From assembly GCA_029212745.1 (NCBI GenBank), contig JARGOL010000001.1:291948-355947 (forward strand): a stretch of 64,000 bases of DNA, written 5' to 3'. The number at the start of each line of letters is the position of its first letter. Position 1 is the stretch's first letter. This DNA comes from Alcanivoracaceae bacterium. GTDB lineage: Bacteria; Pseudomonadota; Gammaproteobacteria; Pseudomonadales; Alcanivoracaceae. Under the pieces are notes generated by a model. The model was not told the origin of the DNA and made no database searches. It saw only the letters and a list, made by a program, of their open reading frames with translations. Position numbers and translations under genes: made by a program. Positions 42,617 to 51,187 of the stretch are shown here, piece after piece.

Positions 42617-44793
42617 CACCGCAACCGGCCACTCGAGACCTGGTACTGATCGGCGGCGGCCATGCCCATGCCCTGGTGCTGCGCATGCTGGCCATGGATC
42701 CGGTAGCGGACACACGCCTGACGCTGGTGTCCCCGGACAGTCTGAGCCCTTATTCCGGCATGCTGCCCGGCATGGTGGCGGGCCATTACCGCGAACAGGA
42801 CACCCATATCGACCTGCCACGGCTGTGCCAGTGGGCCGGTGTGCGTTTTATCCGCCAGGCGGTCACCGGCATCCATGCCCACCAGAACCAGCTGACGCTG
42901 GCGGACGGCAGCCGGCTGGACTACGACTGGCTGAGCGTGGACATCGGCAGCGTGCCGCATCTGGACGCTGTCCCGGGTGCCCGCGAACATGCCGTGCCGG
43001 TAAAACCGGTGGCCAGCTTCCGGCACCGCTGGCAGCGCATACTCGACCAGCTTGATGCCGACACCACGCCGGCCATTACGGTGGTGGGTGCCGGCGCGGG
43101 CGGCACCGAGATGGCGTTGGCGATCCGCCACGCGCTGGACCGGCGCGGCCAACCGGCACAGGTGCGCCTGGTCAGCAGTACCAGCCTGTTGCCGGGCTAC
43201 CCCACCGCCGCCCAACGTCGCATGGCGCGTGCCCTGGCCCGACAGGATGTGCTGCTGGAAACCAACACCCCGATTGAGTCAGTCACCGCCAGCCACCTGC
43301 ACAGTGGGGAAAAACGGCTGCCCTTTGACCTGCTGCTCTGGTGCACCGGCGCCAGTGACCATGTGCTCCCCCATGGCAATGACCTGGACTGCAATGAGCG
43401 CGGTTTTATCCGTGTCGACCAGGACCTGCGCAGCACCAGCCACCGCAACGTCTTTGCCGCTGGTGACTGCTGCGACTTTACGCCCGGCCCGCTGCCCAAG
43501 GCCGGCGTCTATTCCGTGCGCCAGGCGCCGGTTCTGGCGTACAACCTGCGCGCCGCCATTACCGGCACGCCAACGCGCCCTTACCGGCCCCAGTCCGGTT
43601 TCCTGTCGCTGCTATCCGGCGGTGAGAAGTATGCCATTGGCTGTCGCGGCCCCCTGGTGTTTTCAGGGGCCTGGGTCTGGCGCTGGAAGGACCGCATCGA
43701 CCGGCGTTTCATGGCGCAGTTCGAGCAGCTTCCGACGCGCACCATGCGGCCGGCCCCGGCGGAAGACGTCCAGCCTCGCTGCGCCGGCTGCGGCGCCAAG
43801 GTCGGCAGTGAACCGTTGCAGAAAGCCTTGCACCACGTCACCCCGATTCGACACGATGATGTGCTCTCCGGCCTGGATGAACGTGAGGATGCCTCCACCA
43901 TTCGCTGGCCCGCCCACGAACTGCTGGTGCAGAACCACGACTTCTTCCCGGCATTCATTGACGAACCGGATATCTTCGGGCGCATCGCCGCGCTGCACAG
44001 TCTCAGCGACATCTACGCGGTGAACGCCACGCCGCACTCCGCCCTTGCCACCGTGACCCTGCCGGTGAACCACCAGGTATTGCAGTCGCGCGACCTGCGC
44101 CGGCTGATGCAGGGAGCGGTGACCGAACTCAACCGGGCAGGCTGTGCCCTGGTGGGCGGGCACACACTGGAAGGACCACAGATGGCGGCCGGTTTTACCA
44201 TCAACGGGCGTGCGCGGGAAGAAATGCTGTTCCACAAGAGCGGCGCCCGCCCCGGGGATGCACTGGTGCTGACCAAACCGCTGGGCACCGGCATCATTCT
44301 CGCCGGCCTGATGCATCTTTCCATCCGGGGTCCCTGGCTGGATGACGCCCTTGAGTGCATGCTGCAAAGCAATGCCGGGGCGGCTTCGGTATTCGCCCGG
44401 CATGGCGTGCGCAGCTGCACGGACATCACCGGGTTTGGCCTGCTCGGGCATTTGCTGGAAATGTGCCGCGCGAGCCACGTGGGCGCCACCCTCGATCAAC
44501 ACCAGCTGCCTGTTCTTGCCGGCGTGCCAGGGCTGGTCAGGCAGGGCATCGAGAGCACCCTCAAGGCCGCCAACGACATTGCCCTTGCCAGCTGCGAGAT
44601 AGCCCCGCACTGGCAACAGCATCCGCTGCTCACGGTGCTCACCGACCCACAGACGTCCGGCGGACTGCTCGCGGCCGTACCCGCCGACCGTCGCGACGCC
44701 TGTCTGGACGCCCTCGGCAGTGCCGGCATTACAGCCTGGCAGGTGGGCACGGTCACGGACCGGCAGACGTCAACGCCGTTGCACCTTCAGTAG
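42613..44793 (+). CDS. selD: NADH dehydrogenase-like flavoprotein fused to selenide, water dikinase (SelD)
   Basis: 726-aa fusion. Residues ~1-375 form a pyridine nucleotide-disulfide/Ndh-type FAD domain (LVLIGGGHAHALVL dinucleotide motif; VVGAGAGGTEMAL; NVFAAGDCCDF). Residues ~385-726 are SelD, which makes selenophosphate from selenide and ATP: Cys393 and Lys396 in CAGCGAK match the catalytic pair of E. coli SelD (Cys17, Lys20), with DIYAVNA-type and NDIALAS segments following. Such fusions exist in other bacteria and may reduce selenium for SelD. Cys, not selenocysteine, is encoded. Confidence 0.9.
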   Translation: MTPQPATRDLVLIGGGHAHALVLRMLAMDPVADTRLTLVSPDSLSPYSGMLPGMVAGHYREQDTHIDLPRLCQWAGVRFIRQAVTGIHAHQNQLTLADGSRLDYDWLSVDIGSVPHLDAVPGAREHAVPVKPVASFRHRWQRILDQLDADTTPAITVVGAGAGGTEMALAIRHALDRRGQPAQVRLVSSTSLLPGYPTAAQRRMARALARQDVLLETNTPIESVTASHLHSGEKRLPFDLLLWCTGASDHVLPHGNDLDCNERGFIRVDQDLRSTSHRNVFAAGDCCDFTPGPLPKAGVYSVRQAPVLAYNLRAAITGTPTRPYRPQSGFLSLLSGGEKYAIGCRGPLVFSGAWVWRWKDRIDRRFMAQFEQLPTRTMRPAPAEDVQPRCAGCGAKVGSEPLQKALHHVTPIRHDDVLSGLDEREDASTIRWPAHELLVQNHDFFPAFIDEPDIFGRIAALHSLSDIYAVNATPHSALATVTLPVNHQVLQSRDLRRLMQGAVTELNRAGCALVGGHTLEGPQMAAGFTINGRAREEMLFHKSGARPGDALVLTKPLGTGIILAGLMHLSIRGPWLDDALECMLQSNAGAASVFARHGVRSCTDITGFGLLGHLLEMCRASHVGATLDQHQLPVLAGVPGLVRQGIESTLKAANDIALASCEIAPHWQQHPLLTVLTDPQTSGGLLAAVPADRRDACLDALGSAGITAWQVGTVTDRQTSTPLHLQ

Positions 44794-44894
44794 GCCAGAA
44801 GCACCGATTGTCCGTCATTTATTCACCTTTGATTGCCTTCACTGGAACAATCCGTACTCTTGACCCTTCGATGTCTTTTGCCGCAGTCCGCAAC

Positions 44895-45527
44895 ATGCCC
44901 AGCTCCCGAAAACGATTACAAACTGTCCTGCTTCTGCTGCTGGTATTTCCGGCATTGAGCCACGCCGGGCGAGAAGAGCGAGACTTCCTGCGCAACGTCT
45001 ATAAGGGCAGCGGCAACACCCTGTACTGTCGGGAGCCGCTGGATGCCAGCGCCCGCTTCAAGATCGACATGGTGTTCAGCGAGAAACAGCTGCTCCAGCA
45101 CTACGGCTGCATTACCGCGCGCCAGTGTGCCAGCAAGCCCGGCTTCGAGGAGGTCGCCTCCGACCTTCACAACATGTACCCGGTGGAGCGGCAGGTGTTC
45201 ATGGACCGACGCGGCTCGTCGTTCGACGACTCACCGGACAATGTGGAGAAAGATGCCTGCGGCTACAGCCTGTCCTACCAGATATTCGAGCCGCCGGATC
45301 ATGCCAAGGGCAACGTCGCCCGGGCACTGGTATACATGAACAGTCATCACGGCATTCCGTTGCCGGCGTCGATCGTGCTGATGCAGCAATGGAACGAGCT
45401 GGACCCGCCCGATGCTGAGGAAAAGGCGCGCAATGACGCCATTGAGGCCATTCAGGGCAATCGCAACCCGTACATCGATGATCCGGCGAGCCTGAACGAC
45501 GTCAGCGGCCTGGACAAACGCTGGTGA
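44895..45527 (+). CDS. Endonuclease I family protein (EndA/NucM-like)
   Basis: 210-aa secreted or periplasmic nuclease. Signal peptide TVLLLLLVFPALSHA. Family motifs in order: DLHNMYPV (catalytic His), GNVARALVYM, WNELDPPDAEEKARND and QGNRNPYID, all characteristic of the beta-beta-alpha-Me endonuclease I fold that cleaves dsDNA. ATG 44895 is chosen for the signal peptide; ATG 44871 would add eight residues. It is convergent with the next gene, with a 4-nt gap. Confidence 0.85.
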   Translation: MPSSRKRLQTVLLLLLVFPALSHAGREERDFLRNVYKGSGNTLYCREPLDASARFKIDMVFSEKQLLQHYGCITARQCASKPGFEEVASDLHNMYPVERQVFMDRRGSSFDDSPDNVEKDACGYSLSYQIFEPPDHAKGNVARALVYMNSHHGIPLPASIVLMQQWNELDPPDAEEKARNDAIEAIQGNRNPYIDDPASLNDVSGLDKRW

Positions 45528-45531
45528 CGGC

Positions 45532-46167
45532 TTATTCGGCCTGAGCGCCCGTATCGCTCTCCTGACCAGCATCCGGATCGGCCAGTTCGGGGTTTTCCTG
45601 CAGCAACTTTTCCCGCATCTCTTCCAGGCGACGCAGTTTCTCCTCGCCTTCTGCCAGCTGCTCGGGGGATACACTCCCCTCCGCCCGCGCCCGGTCGATC
45701 ATTTTCTTCAGGTCGCTGATCTTCTTTTCCGACGCCTGCACAAAGGAGGCATACACTTTCTGCTGCTGGCGGGTTTCGTACTGCAGGTACAGATCCGGGT
45801 CTGCCAGCTCTTCTTCGGTGGGCATTTCCCGCTCGCTCTCCTGCCGCGCAATGGGTGGTGCCCTCGGGTCACCCTCCTCCATGGAACGGCGCAGGGATTG
45901 CACGGCGTCGGGATCCGGCTGCCACTGTTGCAGCGGCTCTGGCGTGCTGGCAACCGGCGGCTCTGCCTCAGGCGCCGGTTCTTCCGCTGGAGCCACCTGC
46001 GGCGCCGACACGGGCGCCGTGGCGGTGTCGGCGGGCTTATCCATGGCCGGCTCGGCCGCCACCGGCACGGCGCTGCCTGCCTCAGGCGCCTGCAGGTAGA
46101 CGCGCACGCCGACCATGGCCGCTGCCACAGACACCACTAACACCACTGCCAATACCAGACCTTTCAT
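45532..46167 (-). CDS. Hypothetical membrane-anchored coiled-coil protein
   Basis: 211 aa: N-terminal helix (LVLAVVLVVSVAAAMVG) for insertion, then a Pro/Ala/Glu-rich linker (residues ~30-85) and a charged C-terminal half with a probable coiled coil (about 125-200). No catalytic motif. It overlaps the PPIase gene by 4 nt (ATGA), so the two likely work together in the periplasm. Function not recognised; a scaffold or spacer for the PPIase is a guess. Confidence 0.68.
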   Translation of the reverse strand: MKGLVLAVVLVVSVAAAMVGVRVYLQAPEAGSAVPVAAEPAMDKPADTATAPVSAPQVAPAEEPAPEAEPPVASTPEPLQQWQPDPDAVQSLRRSMEEGDPRAPPIARQESEREMPTEEELADPDLYLQYETRQQQKVYASFVQASEKKISDLKKMIDRARAEGSVSPEQLAEGEEKLRRLEEMREKLLQENPELADPDAGQESDTGAQAE

Positions 46168-47507
46168 GACGCCGGCTCCAGCAGTGATTCGTTAATGCGG
46201 ATACAGGCGTCATCACGCAGGGAATCCCGCAGCACCACGTACTGCTGCTGCAGTTTTTCCCGGGCGATGGCTTTCGACGCCTCATAACGCACGCCCTCGC
46301 TGTCGGGCGGCTGGTAGCCCATGACTTTCTCGTCCAGCAAAATGATTTCCCAGTACACCTCACCATCATTCTGCGGACTGCGGAACGCTGGCGACGGCGT
46401 GCCCTTGGGCTGAACAAAAGCGAGCCCTCGCACCCAGTTGGTGTGCCGGTCATCGCGGTCAATCCAGCCAAGCAGTCCCGGTGTCTCGGCATCCTTGTCC
46501 GGCGCCAGCGAATAGGTCTCGATAGCCTCCTCGAACGTCAGGGTACCGGCCCGCAGACGCCCGGCCACTTCATCCGCCTGCGCCTGGCTGGGCAAGCGGA
46601 TATGCCGCGCCAGCACCTTCTCCACCCGGGTGAATTCTTCCTTGTGTGTGTCGTAGTACTGACGCACTTCGTCGGCCGTGACCTCCGCCATGATCTCCCG
46701 CAGCCGGGGATTGTCATCATGGATGTCATGCATCACCCCCATGTCATGAAGCAGTTCTTCCTTGGCCATGCGATCGCTGACCAGCATCTCCAGTGCCGCC
46801 ACTTCATCACTGCTGAAATCGCTGTTGCGACGGAACCAGTCGAGCACGAACTGGGTGGCGAGAAACTGCTTCACAGCCTGCTTCATGAACGGCAGGTTGA
46901 GCTCATGCATCTGTACCTTGAGCTGGATATTCTGGCGCGAGTAAAGATCCCACAGTGTCAGGTCGTGGGCGTCACCACCGGGAAAACGGTAACGTCCAAG
47001 CACAAACTGGCGGGCCGCCGTTTCCTGCTCCTCATTCATCTGGTGATAGAGCATGGAGTCGAGGGCCAGCATGGGCTTCAGGGCCTCAGGTTCCAGATTC
47101 AGCTCACCCTCGAGAAAGTCCATGGGGCCACTGCTTTTCGCCGCTTCTGCCGCGGCGTTGATCTGCTGCGAGAAAGCCACCCTGAGCACTTTGAACAACT
47201 CATTCTCATAAAGTGTCTGCGGCGAGTAATCCACGGTGCCGGAGCCGCCGTCGTGGTGGTCATCGTGATGATGCTCGGCGTAGCCGGCGAACAGGCGATT
47301 CTCAATGACACCGTCAAGCATTGCGCGGCGGTCGACGTCGGGCTTCTGGCGCTGCGCCACCACCACCAGGGCATCGACAGCGGCCACCGGGATATCGACA
47401 CCATCCACGCGGGCAATCACATCGTCGGGCAGACGGTAATGGGTCCAGTACCAGGCAAGACCGCCCGCGGCCAGAAGCAGGACAATAAGGAGAATGCGTT
47501 TCGCCAT
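46164..47507 (-). CDS. Periplasmic peptidyl-prolyl cis-trans isomerase (parvulin-like)
   Basis: 447-aa protein with a signal anchor (ILLIVLLLAAGGLAWYW), a His-rich patch (AGYAEHHHDDHHDGG, residues ~78-90), a long helical SurA-like chaperone region and a C-terminal parvulin domain (LPSQAQADEVAGRLRAGTLTF, ETPGLLGWIDRDD, about 310-400). Parvulin chaperones escort outer-membrane proteins. Start 47507 (MAKRILL) preferred over 47546 for the clean anchor. Same operon as the coiled-coil protein. The His-rich patch suggests metal binding. Confidence 0.75.
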   Translation of the reverse strand: MAKRILLIVLLLAAGGLAWYWTHYRLPDDVIARVDGVDIPVAAVDALVVVAQRQKPDVDRRAMLDGVIENRLFAGYAEHHHDDHHDGGSGTVDYSPQTLYENELFKVLRVAFSQQINAAAEAAKSSGPMDFLEGELNLEPEALKPMLALDSMLYHQMNEEQETAARQFVLGRYRFPGGDAHDLTLWDLYSRQNIQLKVQMHELNLPFMKQAVKQFLATQFVLDWFRRNSDFSSDEVAALEMLVSDRMAKEELLHDMGVMHDIHDDNPRLREIMAEVTADEVRQYYDTHKEEFTRVEKVLARHIRLPSQAQADEVAGRLRAGTLTFEEAIETYSLAPDKDAETPGLLGWIDRDDRHTNWVRGLAFVQPKGTPSPAFRSPQNDGEVYWEIILLDEKVMGYQPPDSEGVRYEASKAIAREKLQQQYVVLRDSLRDDACIRINESLLEPAS

Positions 47508-47597
47508 CGGGAATACCACCGTGTTTTCGTCATTATGGGTTGGCAACTGATCTGATCATGCAGGCCCGTCCGCATCCGGACAAGGCCCGGAAACAAC

Positions 47598-47619
47598 ACC
47601 GGCGCCATCAGGCGCCGGT
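47598..47619. terminator. Hairpin, probable terminator
   Basis: ACCGGCGCC, ATCA loop, GGCGCCGGT. Located between the stop of the phospholipase-like gene and the PPIase start; no long T run, so its strength is uncertain. Confidence 0.5.
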
Positions 47620-47661
47620 ATCAGGACTGCAGGGTGTGCCCGCGGGCACACCGGATACGAC

Positions 47662-48702
47662 TTATTGAAGGCCGGCGACAGTCATACGCTCAGCGGCATG
47701 GTTGAGCACATGCACCACCATGGCAATCGCATGCGGAATCACGACACGAGCCACCTGGGTGCGGTCACCGTGGTCGGTGCTGGACAGCACGATACCACCG
47801 TTGCTGTAGGCCACTGCGCCACCCTGGGTCAGCAGCGGACGAATGTCGTTGCTGGACGGATTCAGGGGCGAGAAGCTGTTCAGCGCCTGGGTGACAGCGG
47901 CGAAGTCGTTCAGGTTCAGGCTGTCGTAGTAGTCAGCCACCCAGCCTTCCCAGCCAGCATGGTTCAGGGCAGACGTGGTCCAGACGTGGTGCGGCTGCAG
48001 CAGGTCGGTGCTGTGCAGGGTGAAACCCAGGGTCTGTGCCGTGGGGCGTGCCAGGAACTGGTTGTACCAGTAGTTGGCCAGGTTATCGATGGGCTGGAAC
48101 GGGATCTCTTCGAAATCATCGTACATGCCCTTGTTGGAGTAGCTGCCCTGGCGGTAGTTGCGCTCGGTGATGCCGTAGGTGTTGTACTCGGAATCCTCGT
48201 TGCAGCTCCACCAGAAGCACCAGCCGGTCATGCCGCCACGACCGTCGTCCAGGTGATCGCCGTACAGCCAGGTGGCGGCCAGGTTGTCGATATCACCCCA
48301 GACGGTGAGCAGGTCGTAGTTGTAACCACCCAGGTCGTTACCATGCACGTCGCCGCCACGGGTGTGGTTCTGGAAGTGCCAGTAGGAGGTGTACTGGACA
48401 ATGGATGCACCGGCATTGAAGACCGGGGCATAGACACAGTCACCGGTTACCGCGCCACACAGGTAGGTGTCACGGAAATCATCCACATCGTAGGCACCCT
48501 GGCCAATCACTTCGGCAAACTGGTCAACCGTGTATCCCGCAGCATTCACGGCCGCCTTGAGCTTGGCGAAATTGGTGGTGGACGGGTTGGCCTCCATGTA
48601 GGCCACGGCGTCCTTGGCGATACGCTTGTGGGTGATCTGCTGGAAGGCAGATGCGTTAACGGCAAATGCCAGGGCAACGATGGCAAGCAGGACCTTCTTC
48701 AT
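47662..48702 (-). CDS. Secreted Zn-phospholipase C-like protein, copy 1
   Basis: 346-aa protein with signal peptide MKKVLLAIVALAFAVNASA. The mature part opens with FQQITHKRIAKDAVAYM, similar in style to the Zn-dependent phospholipase C/S1-P1 fold, and has further His/Asp patches (YWHFQNHTRG, DVHGNDLGGYNYD, LLQPHHVWTTSALNH, HVLNHAAE) suited to several zinc ions. Two Cys pairs (YLCGAVTGDC, WCFWWSC) could form disulfides. I cannot confirm the enzyme by eye. Start 48702 with GGGAG upstream. Adjacent to a paralogue at 49.3-50.3 kb. Confidence 0.68.
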   Translation of the reverse strand: MKKVLLAIVALAFAVNASAFQQITHKRIAKDAVAYMEANPSTTNFAKLKAAVNAAGYTVDQFAEVIGQGAYDVDDFRDTYLCGAVTGDCVYAPVFNAGASIVQYTSYWHFQNHTRGGDVHGNDLGGYNYDLLTVWGDIDNLAATWLYGDHLDDGRGGMTGWCFWWSCNEDSEYNTYGITERNYRQGSYSNKGMYDDFEEIPFQPIDNLANYWYNQFLARPTAQTLGFTLHSTDLLQPHHVWTTSALNHAGWEGWVADYYDSLNLNDFAAVTQALNSFSPLNPSSNDIRPLLTQGGAVAYSNGGIVLSSTDHGDRTQVARVVIPHAIAMVVHVLNHAAERMTVAGLQ

Positions 48703-48790
48703 TGTGATGCACTCCCAAATGTATTCTTTTTTATTCGGAACCTGACCCGTTCCGTGGGGTACTGCGTTATGTGGCGAAAAGATAGCCAGC

Positions 48791-48833
48791 ACAACCGTGC
48801 CAAAACAGGACAGCGAATGACACGAAACGGACA
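48791..48833 (-). promoter_or_regulatory. Conserved upstream element of phospholipase-like copy 1
   Basis: Minus strand: TGTCC twice, 21 bp apart (plus-strand GGACA at 48808-48812 and 48829-48833), the first flanked by CCAAAACAGGACAG. The same arrangement occurs at 50414-50456 before the paralogue. Confidence 0.6.
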
Positions 48834-48921
48834 TTTGGTGTCATTTCCGGCCGCTGGAGACACCCAGGGGAAAAAAGCACCACGCCATGGCGACATATGC
48901 CTCGGAAGATAGTATCAGGGA

Positions 48922-48949
48922 CCAAAAAGAAGGGGCCATGGTGGCCCCT
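48922..48949 (-). terminator. Hairpin with T-rich tail (minus direction)
   Basis: AGGGGCCA, TGG, TGGCCCCT, with TTCTTTTT following on the minus strand. It lies upstream of the copy 1 promoter, and possibly a second terminator after the copy 2 gene. Confidence 0.55.
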
Positions 48950-49182
48950 GTATGGCTTGCTCGGAGAGAGCCGCTCGCCAGCACCGGCGGCGGCGTGCCT
49001 GTCAGGGCCCATGCCCTGCAGTCGCAACGCAGCAGGCCGGCCGGGGGCACCCGATGGGCAACGGGACTGCAGTCCCCGGCCGGACCACAAACGTCAGGCT
49101 ACGGCCCGGGCCGGACCAGGGTAAGTGGCCGGATTCGCCATCTCGCCAACAGACTGGCAGGAAAGGACACCCACCAGGGCAT

Positions 49183-49208
49183 AAAAAAAGGGGGCCGTCA
49201 GGCCCCCT
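49183..49208 (-). terminator. Intrinsic terminator of phospholipase-like copy 2
   Basis: On the minus strand AGGGGGCC, TGAC, GGCCCCCT then a run of seven T. Ends the transcript of the 49276-50319 gene 67 nt after its stop codon. Confidence 0.85.
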
Positions 49209-49275
49209 ACTGGCTCACAGAGAGTGGAGGGCGCCGCTGGCGCTCCCCGGTGGAGCGGGTACTGCCCGCCCGCCG

Positions 49276-50319
49276 TTATTGTCCTGAGGTCATTACTTCG
49301 GCGGCATGGTTGAGCACATGCACGACCATGGCGATGGCATTTGGGATTACCACCTCGCCCACCTGACGACGGTCAGCGTGATCCGTGCTGGAGAGCACGA
49401 TGCCACCGCTACTGTAGGCAATGGCGCCGCCCTGGGTCAGCAACGGACGGATGTCATTGCTGGATACCGGGATCGGTGTGAAATTATTCAGGGCCTGGGT
49501 CACGGCCGCGAAATCATTCAGGTTCTCGCTGTCGTAGTAATCAGCCACCCAGGTTTCCCAGCCACTGTGGTTCAGTGCCGATGTGGTCCACACGTGGTGC
49601 GGCTGCAGCAGGTCGGTGGTGTGCAGCACGAAGCCCAGGGACTGCGCGGTGGGATTGGCCACGAACTGGCTGTACCAGTAGTTACCCAGGTTATCGATGG
49701 GCTGGAACGGCATTTCCTCGAAATCGTCGTACATGCCCTTGCTGGAATAGCTGCCCTGGCGATAGTTGGCTTCGGTAATACCGTAGGTGTTGTACTGAGG
49801 GTCGTCGTTACAGCTCCACCAGAAGCACCAGCCGGTCATGCCACCGTTGCCATCATCCATGTAGTCACCCACCAGCCAGGTGGCGGCCAGGTTGTCGATG
49901 TCGCCCCAGACGGTGAGCAGGTCGTAGTTGTAGCCACCCAGGTCATTGCCGTGCACGTCGCTGCCACGGGTGTGGTTCTGGAAGTGCCAGTAGGAGGTGT
50001 AGTTCACCAGGCTGGCACCGGCATTGAATACCGGGGCATAGACACAGTCGCCGGTTACCGCGCCACACAGGTAAGTGTCACGGAAATCATCCACATCATA
50101 AGCGCCCTGGCCAATGACCTCGGCAAACTGGTTCATGGTCAGGCCGGCGGCGCTGACAGCGGCCGACAGCTTGGCATAGTTAGTGGTGGACGGATTGGCC
50201 TGCATGTAGGCTACAGCGTCCTTGGCAATACGCTTGTGGGTTTCCTGTAGAAACGCCTGGGACTGGCCGGCGGCCAGCAGGGCCAGGGTTGCTGCAATGG
50301 CTAGCAGGGACTTTTTCAT
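49276..50319 (-). CDS. Secreted Zn-phospholipase C-like protein, copy 2
   Basis: 347 aa, signal peptide ending GQSQA, then FLQETHKRIAKDAVAYM and the same order of His/Asp patches and cysteine pairs as copy 1 (YLCGAVTGDC, WCFWWSC, LLQPHHVWTTSALNH). Most positions are identical between the two, with differences concentrated in the signal peptide and a few loops, so this is a recent tandem duplication. Each copy has its own terminator and promoter. Likely released or periplasmic; the enzymatic role is by family resemblance only. Confidence 0.68.
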   Translation of the reverse strand: MKKSLLAIAATLALLAAGQSQAFLQETHKRIAKDAVAYMQANPSTTNYAKLSAAVSAAGLTMNQFAEVIGQGAYDVDDFRDTYLCGAVTGDCVYAPVFNAGASLVNYTSYWHFQNHTRGSDVHGNDLGGYNYDLLTVWGDIDNLAATWLVGDYMDDGNGGMTGWCFWWSCNDDPQYNTYGITEANYRQGSYSSKGMYDDFEEMPFQPIDNLGNYWYSQFVANPTAQSLGFVLHTTDLLQPHHVWTTSALNHSGWETWVADYYDSENLNDFAAVTQALNNFTPIPVSSNDIRPLLTQGGAIAYSSGGIVLSSTDHADRRQVGEVVIPNAIAMVVHVLNHAAEVMTSGQ

Positions 50320-50413
50320 GTGATGCTCCCGGTATCATTTTTGTTGGCATATACGGTACAGCGGGCGGTAATGAAATTGCCTGACCACCCAAGGTGAGCA
50401 AATAGTAGACAGT

Positions 50414-50456
50414 ACGGCCGTACCGAAACAGGACAGCCGTTGCCACAGTCTGGACA
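50414..50456 (-). promoter_or_regulatory. Conserved upstream element of phospholipase-like copy 2
   Basis: CCGAAACAGGACAG and two TGTCC boxes (minus strand; plus-strand GGACA at 50431-50435 and 50452-50456), again 21 bp apart and about 110 bp before the start codon. Lies in the 151-bp gap shared with the divergent RNA methyltransferase gene. Confidence 0.6.
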
Positions 50457-50470
50457 AATAGTGACAGCCA

Positions 50471-51187
50471 ATGCCCATGCCTGATTACAGCGCCGCTCCC
50501 CTCCTGCCCGCCTTGACCTTCATTCTCGTGGAGCCGGCCCGACAGACCAACATCGGCGCCGCTGCCCGCGCCATAAAAGCCATGGGATTCAGCGAGTTGC
50601 GGATAACCGGGGCAGGCCGGGCAGACACCGAGGCCTATTGGGTAGCGCACCACAGCCAGGACATCCTGGACCAGGTGGCGTACTTCGGCACCCTGGAAGC
50701 AGCACTTTCAGACGTCGACTTCAGCATCGCCACCAGCGCCCGCGACCGGGCGGTGAAGCGGCATTACATGCCGCCCGAGCAGGCGGCCAGCGTCATCGCC
50801 GCCAAAACCGCCAGCATCGGCCGTGCCGCCCTGGTGTTCGGCCGTGAAAGCAGCGGCCTGCGCAACGACGAGATCGACCTGTGCGATGCAGTATCGTCGG
50901 TGCCACTGGCGCAGGCACAGCCATCCCTGAACCTTGGCCAGGCCGTCATGCTTTACGCCTGGTGCCTGCATCGGGTGCGGCGCACCATAGCCGATGCCAA
51001 CGGTGCCGATCCGGCTGCCTACCGGGCGGCCCGTGAGCGCCTCATCTCACTGCTGGCCACCACCGGCCTGGACCAGCACCGGGCGCTGGGCGGCTGGCTG
51101 CTGGAACGCCTGGCACTGGCGGATGACTACGACCTGGGCATGCTGATGACACTGCTGGAGCGACTGGCGCCCGCTCAGACACCCTGA
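50471..51187 (+). CDS. tRNA/rRNA methyltransferase (TrmJ-like, SpoU family)
   Basis: 238-aa SPOUT methyltransferase. The N-terminal motif FILVEPARQTNIGAAARAIKAMG fits TrmJ/LasT-type tRNA 2'-O-methyltransferases, followed by FSIATSARDR, the knot motif ALVFGRESSGLRNDEIDLCD (about residues 120-140) and the third motif PSLNLGQAVMLYAW that binds SAM. TrmJ of E. coli methylates position 32 of several tRNAs. Length fits. Convergent with the AraC gene by a 13-nt overlap. Confidence 0.85.
   Translation: MPMPDYSAAPLLPALTFILVEPARQTNIGAAARAIKAMGFSELRITGAGRADTEAYWVAHHSQDILDQVAYFGTLEAALSDVDFSIATSARDRAVKRHYMPPEQAASVIAAKTASIGRAALVFGRESSGLRNDEIDLCDAVSSVPLAQAQPSLNLGQAVMLYAWCLHRVRRTIADANGADPAAYRAARERLISLLATTGLDQHRALGGWLLERLALADDYDLGMLMTLLERLAPAQTP

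Larger units (their letters stand above)
48703..49275. promoter_or_regulatory. Intergenic region between the two phospholipase-like genes
   Basis: 573 bp without a credible gene. Contains two hairpins with poly-T tails on the minus strand (48922-48949, 49183-49208) and an upstream element at about 48790-48835 that is conserved in front of the paralogue. The rest appears to be non-coding. Confidence 0.55.

Noticed and set aside
42613-44793. Selenocysteine (in-frame TGA) in SelD.
   Set aside because: The catalytic position is a TGC cysteine codon (C393) and no in-frame TGA exists.
47665-50250. Long plus-strand frames antisense to the phospholipase-like genes.
   Set aside because: The opposite strand gives proteins with signal peptides and conserved His patches; the two antisense frames are similar only because the genes are duplicated.
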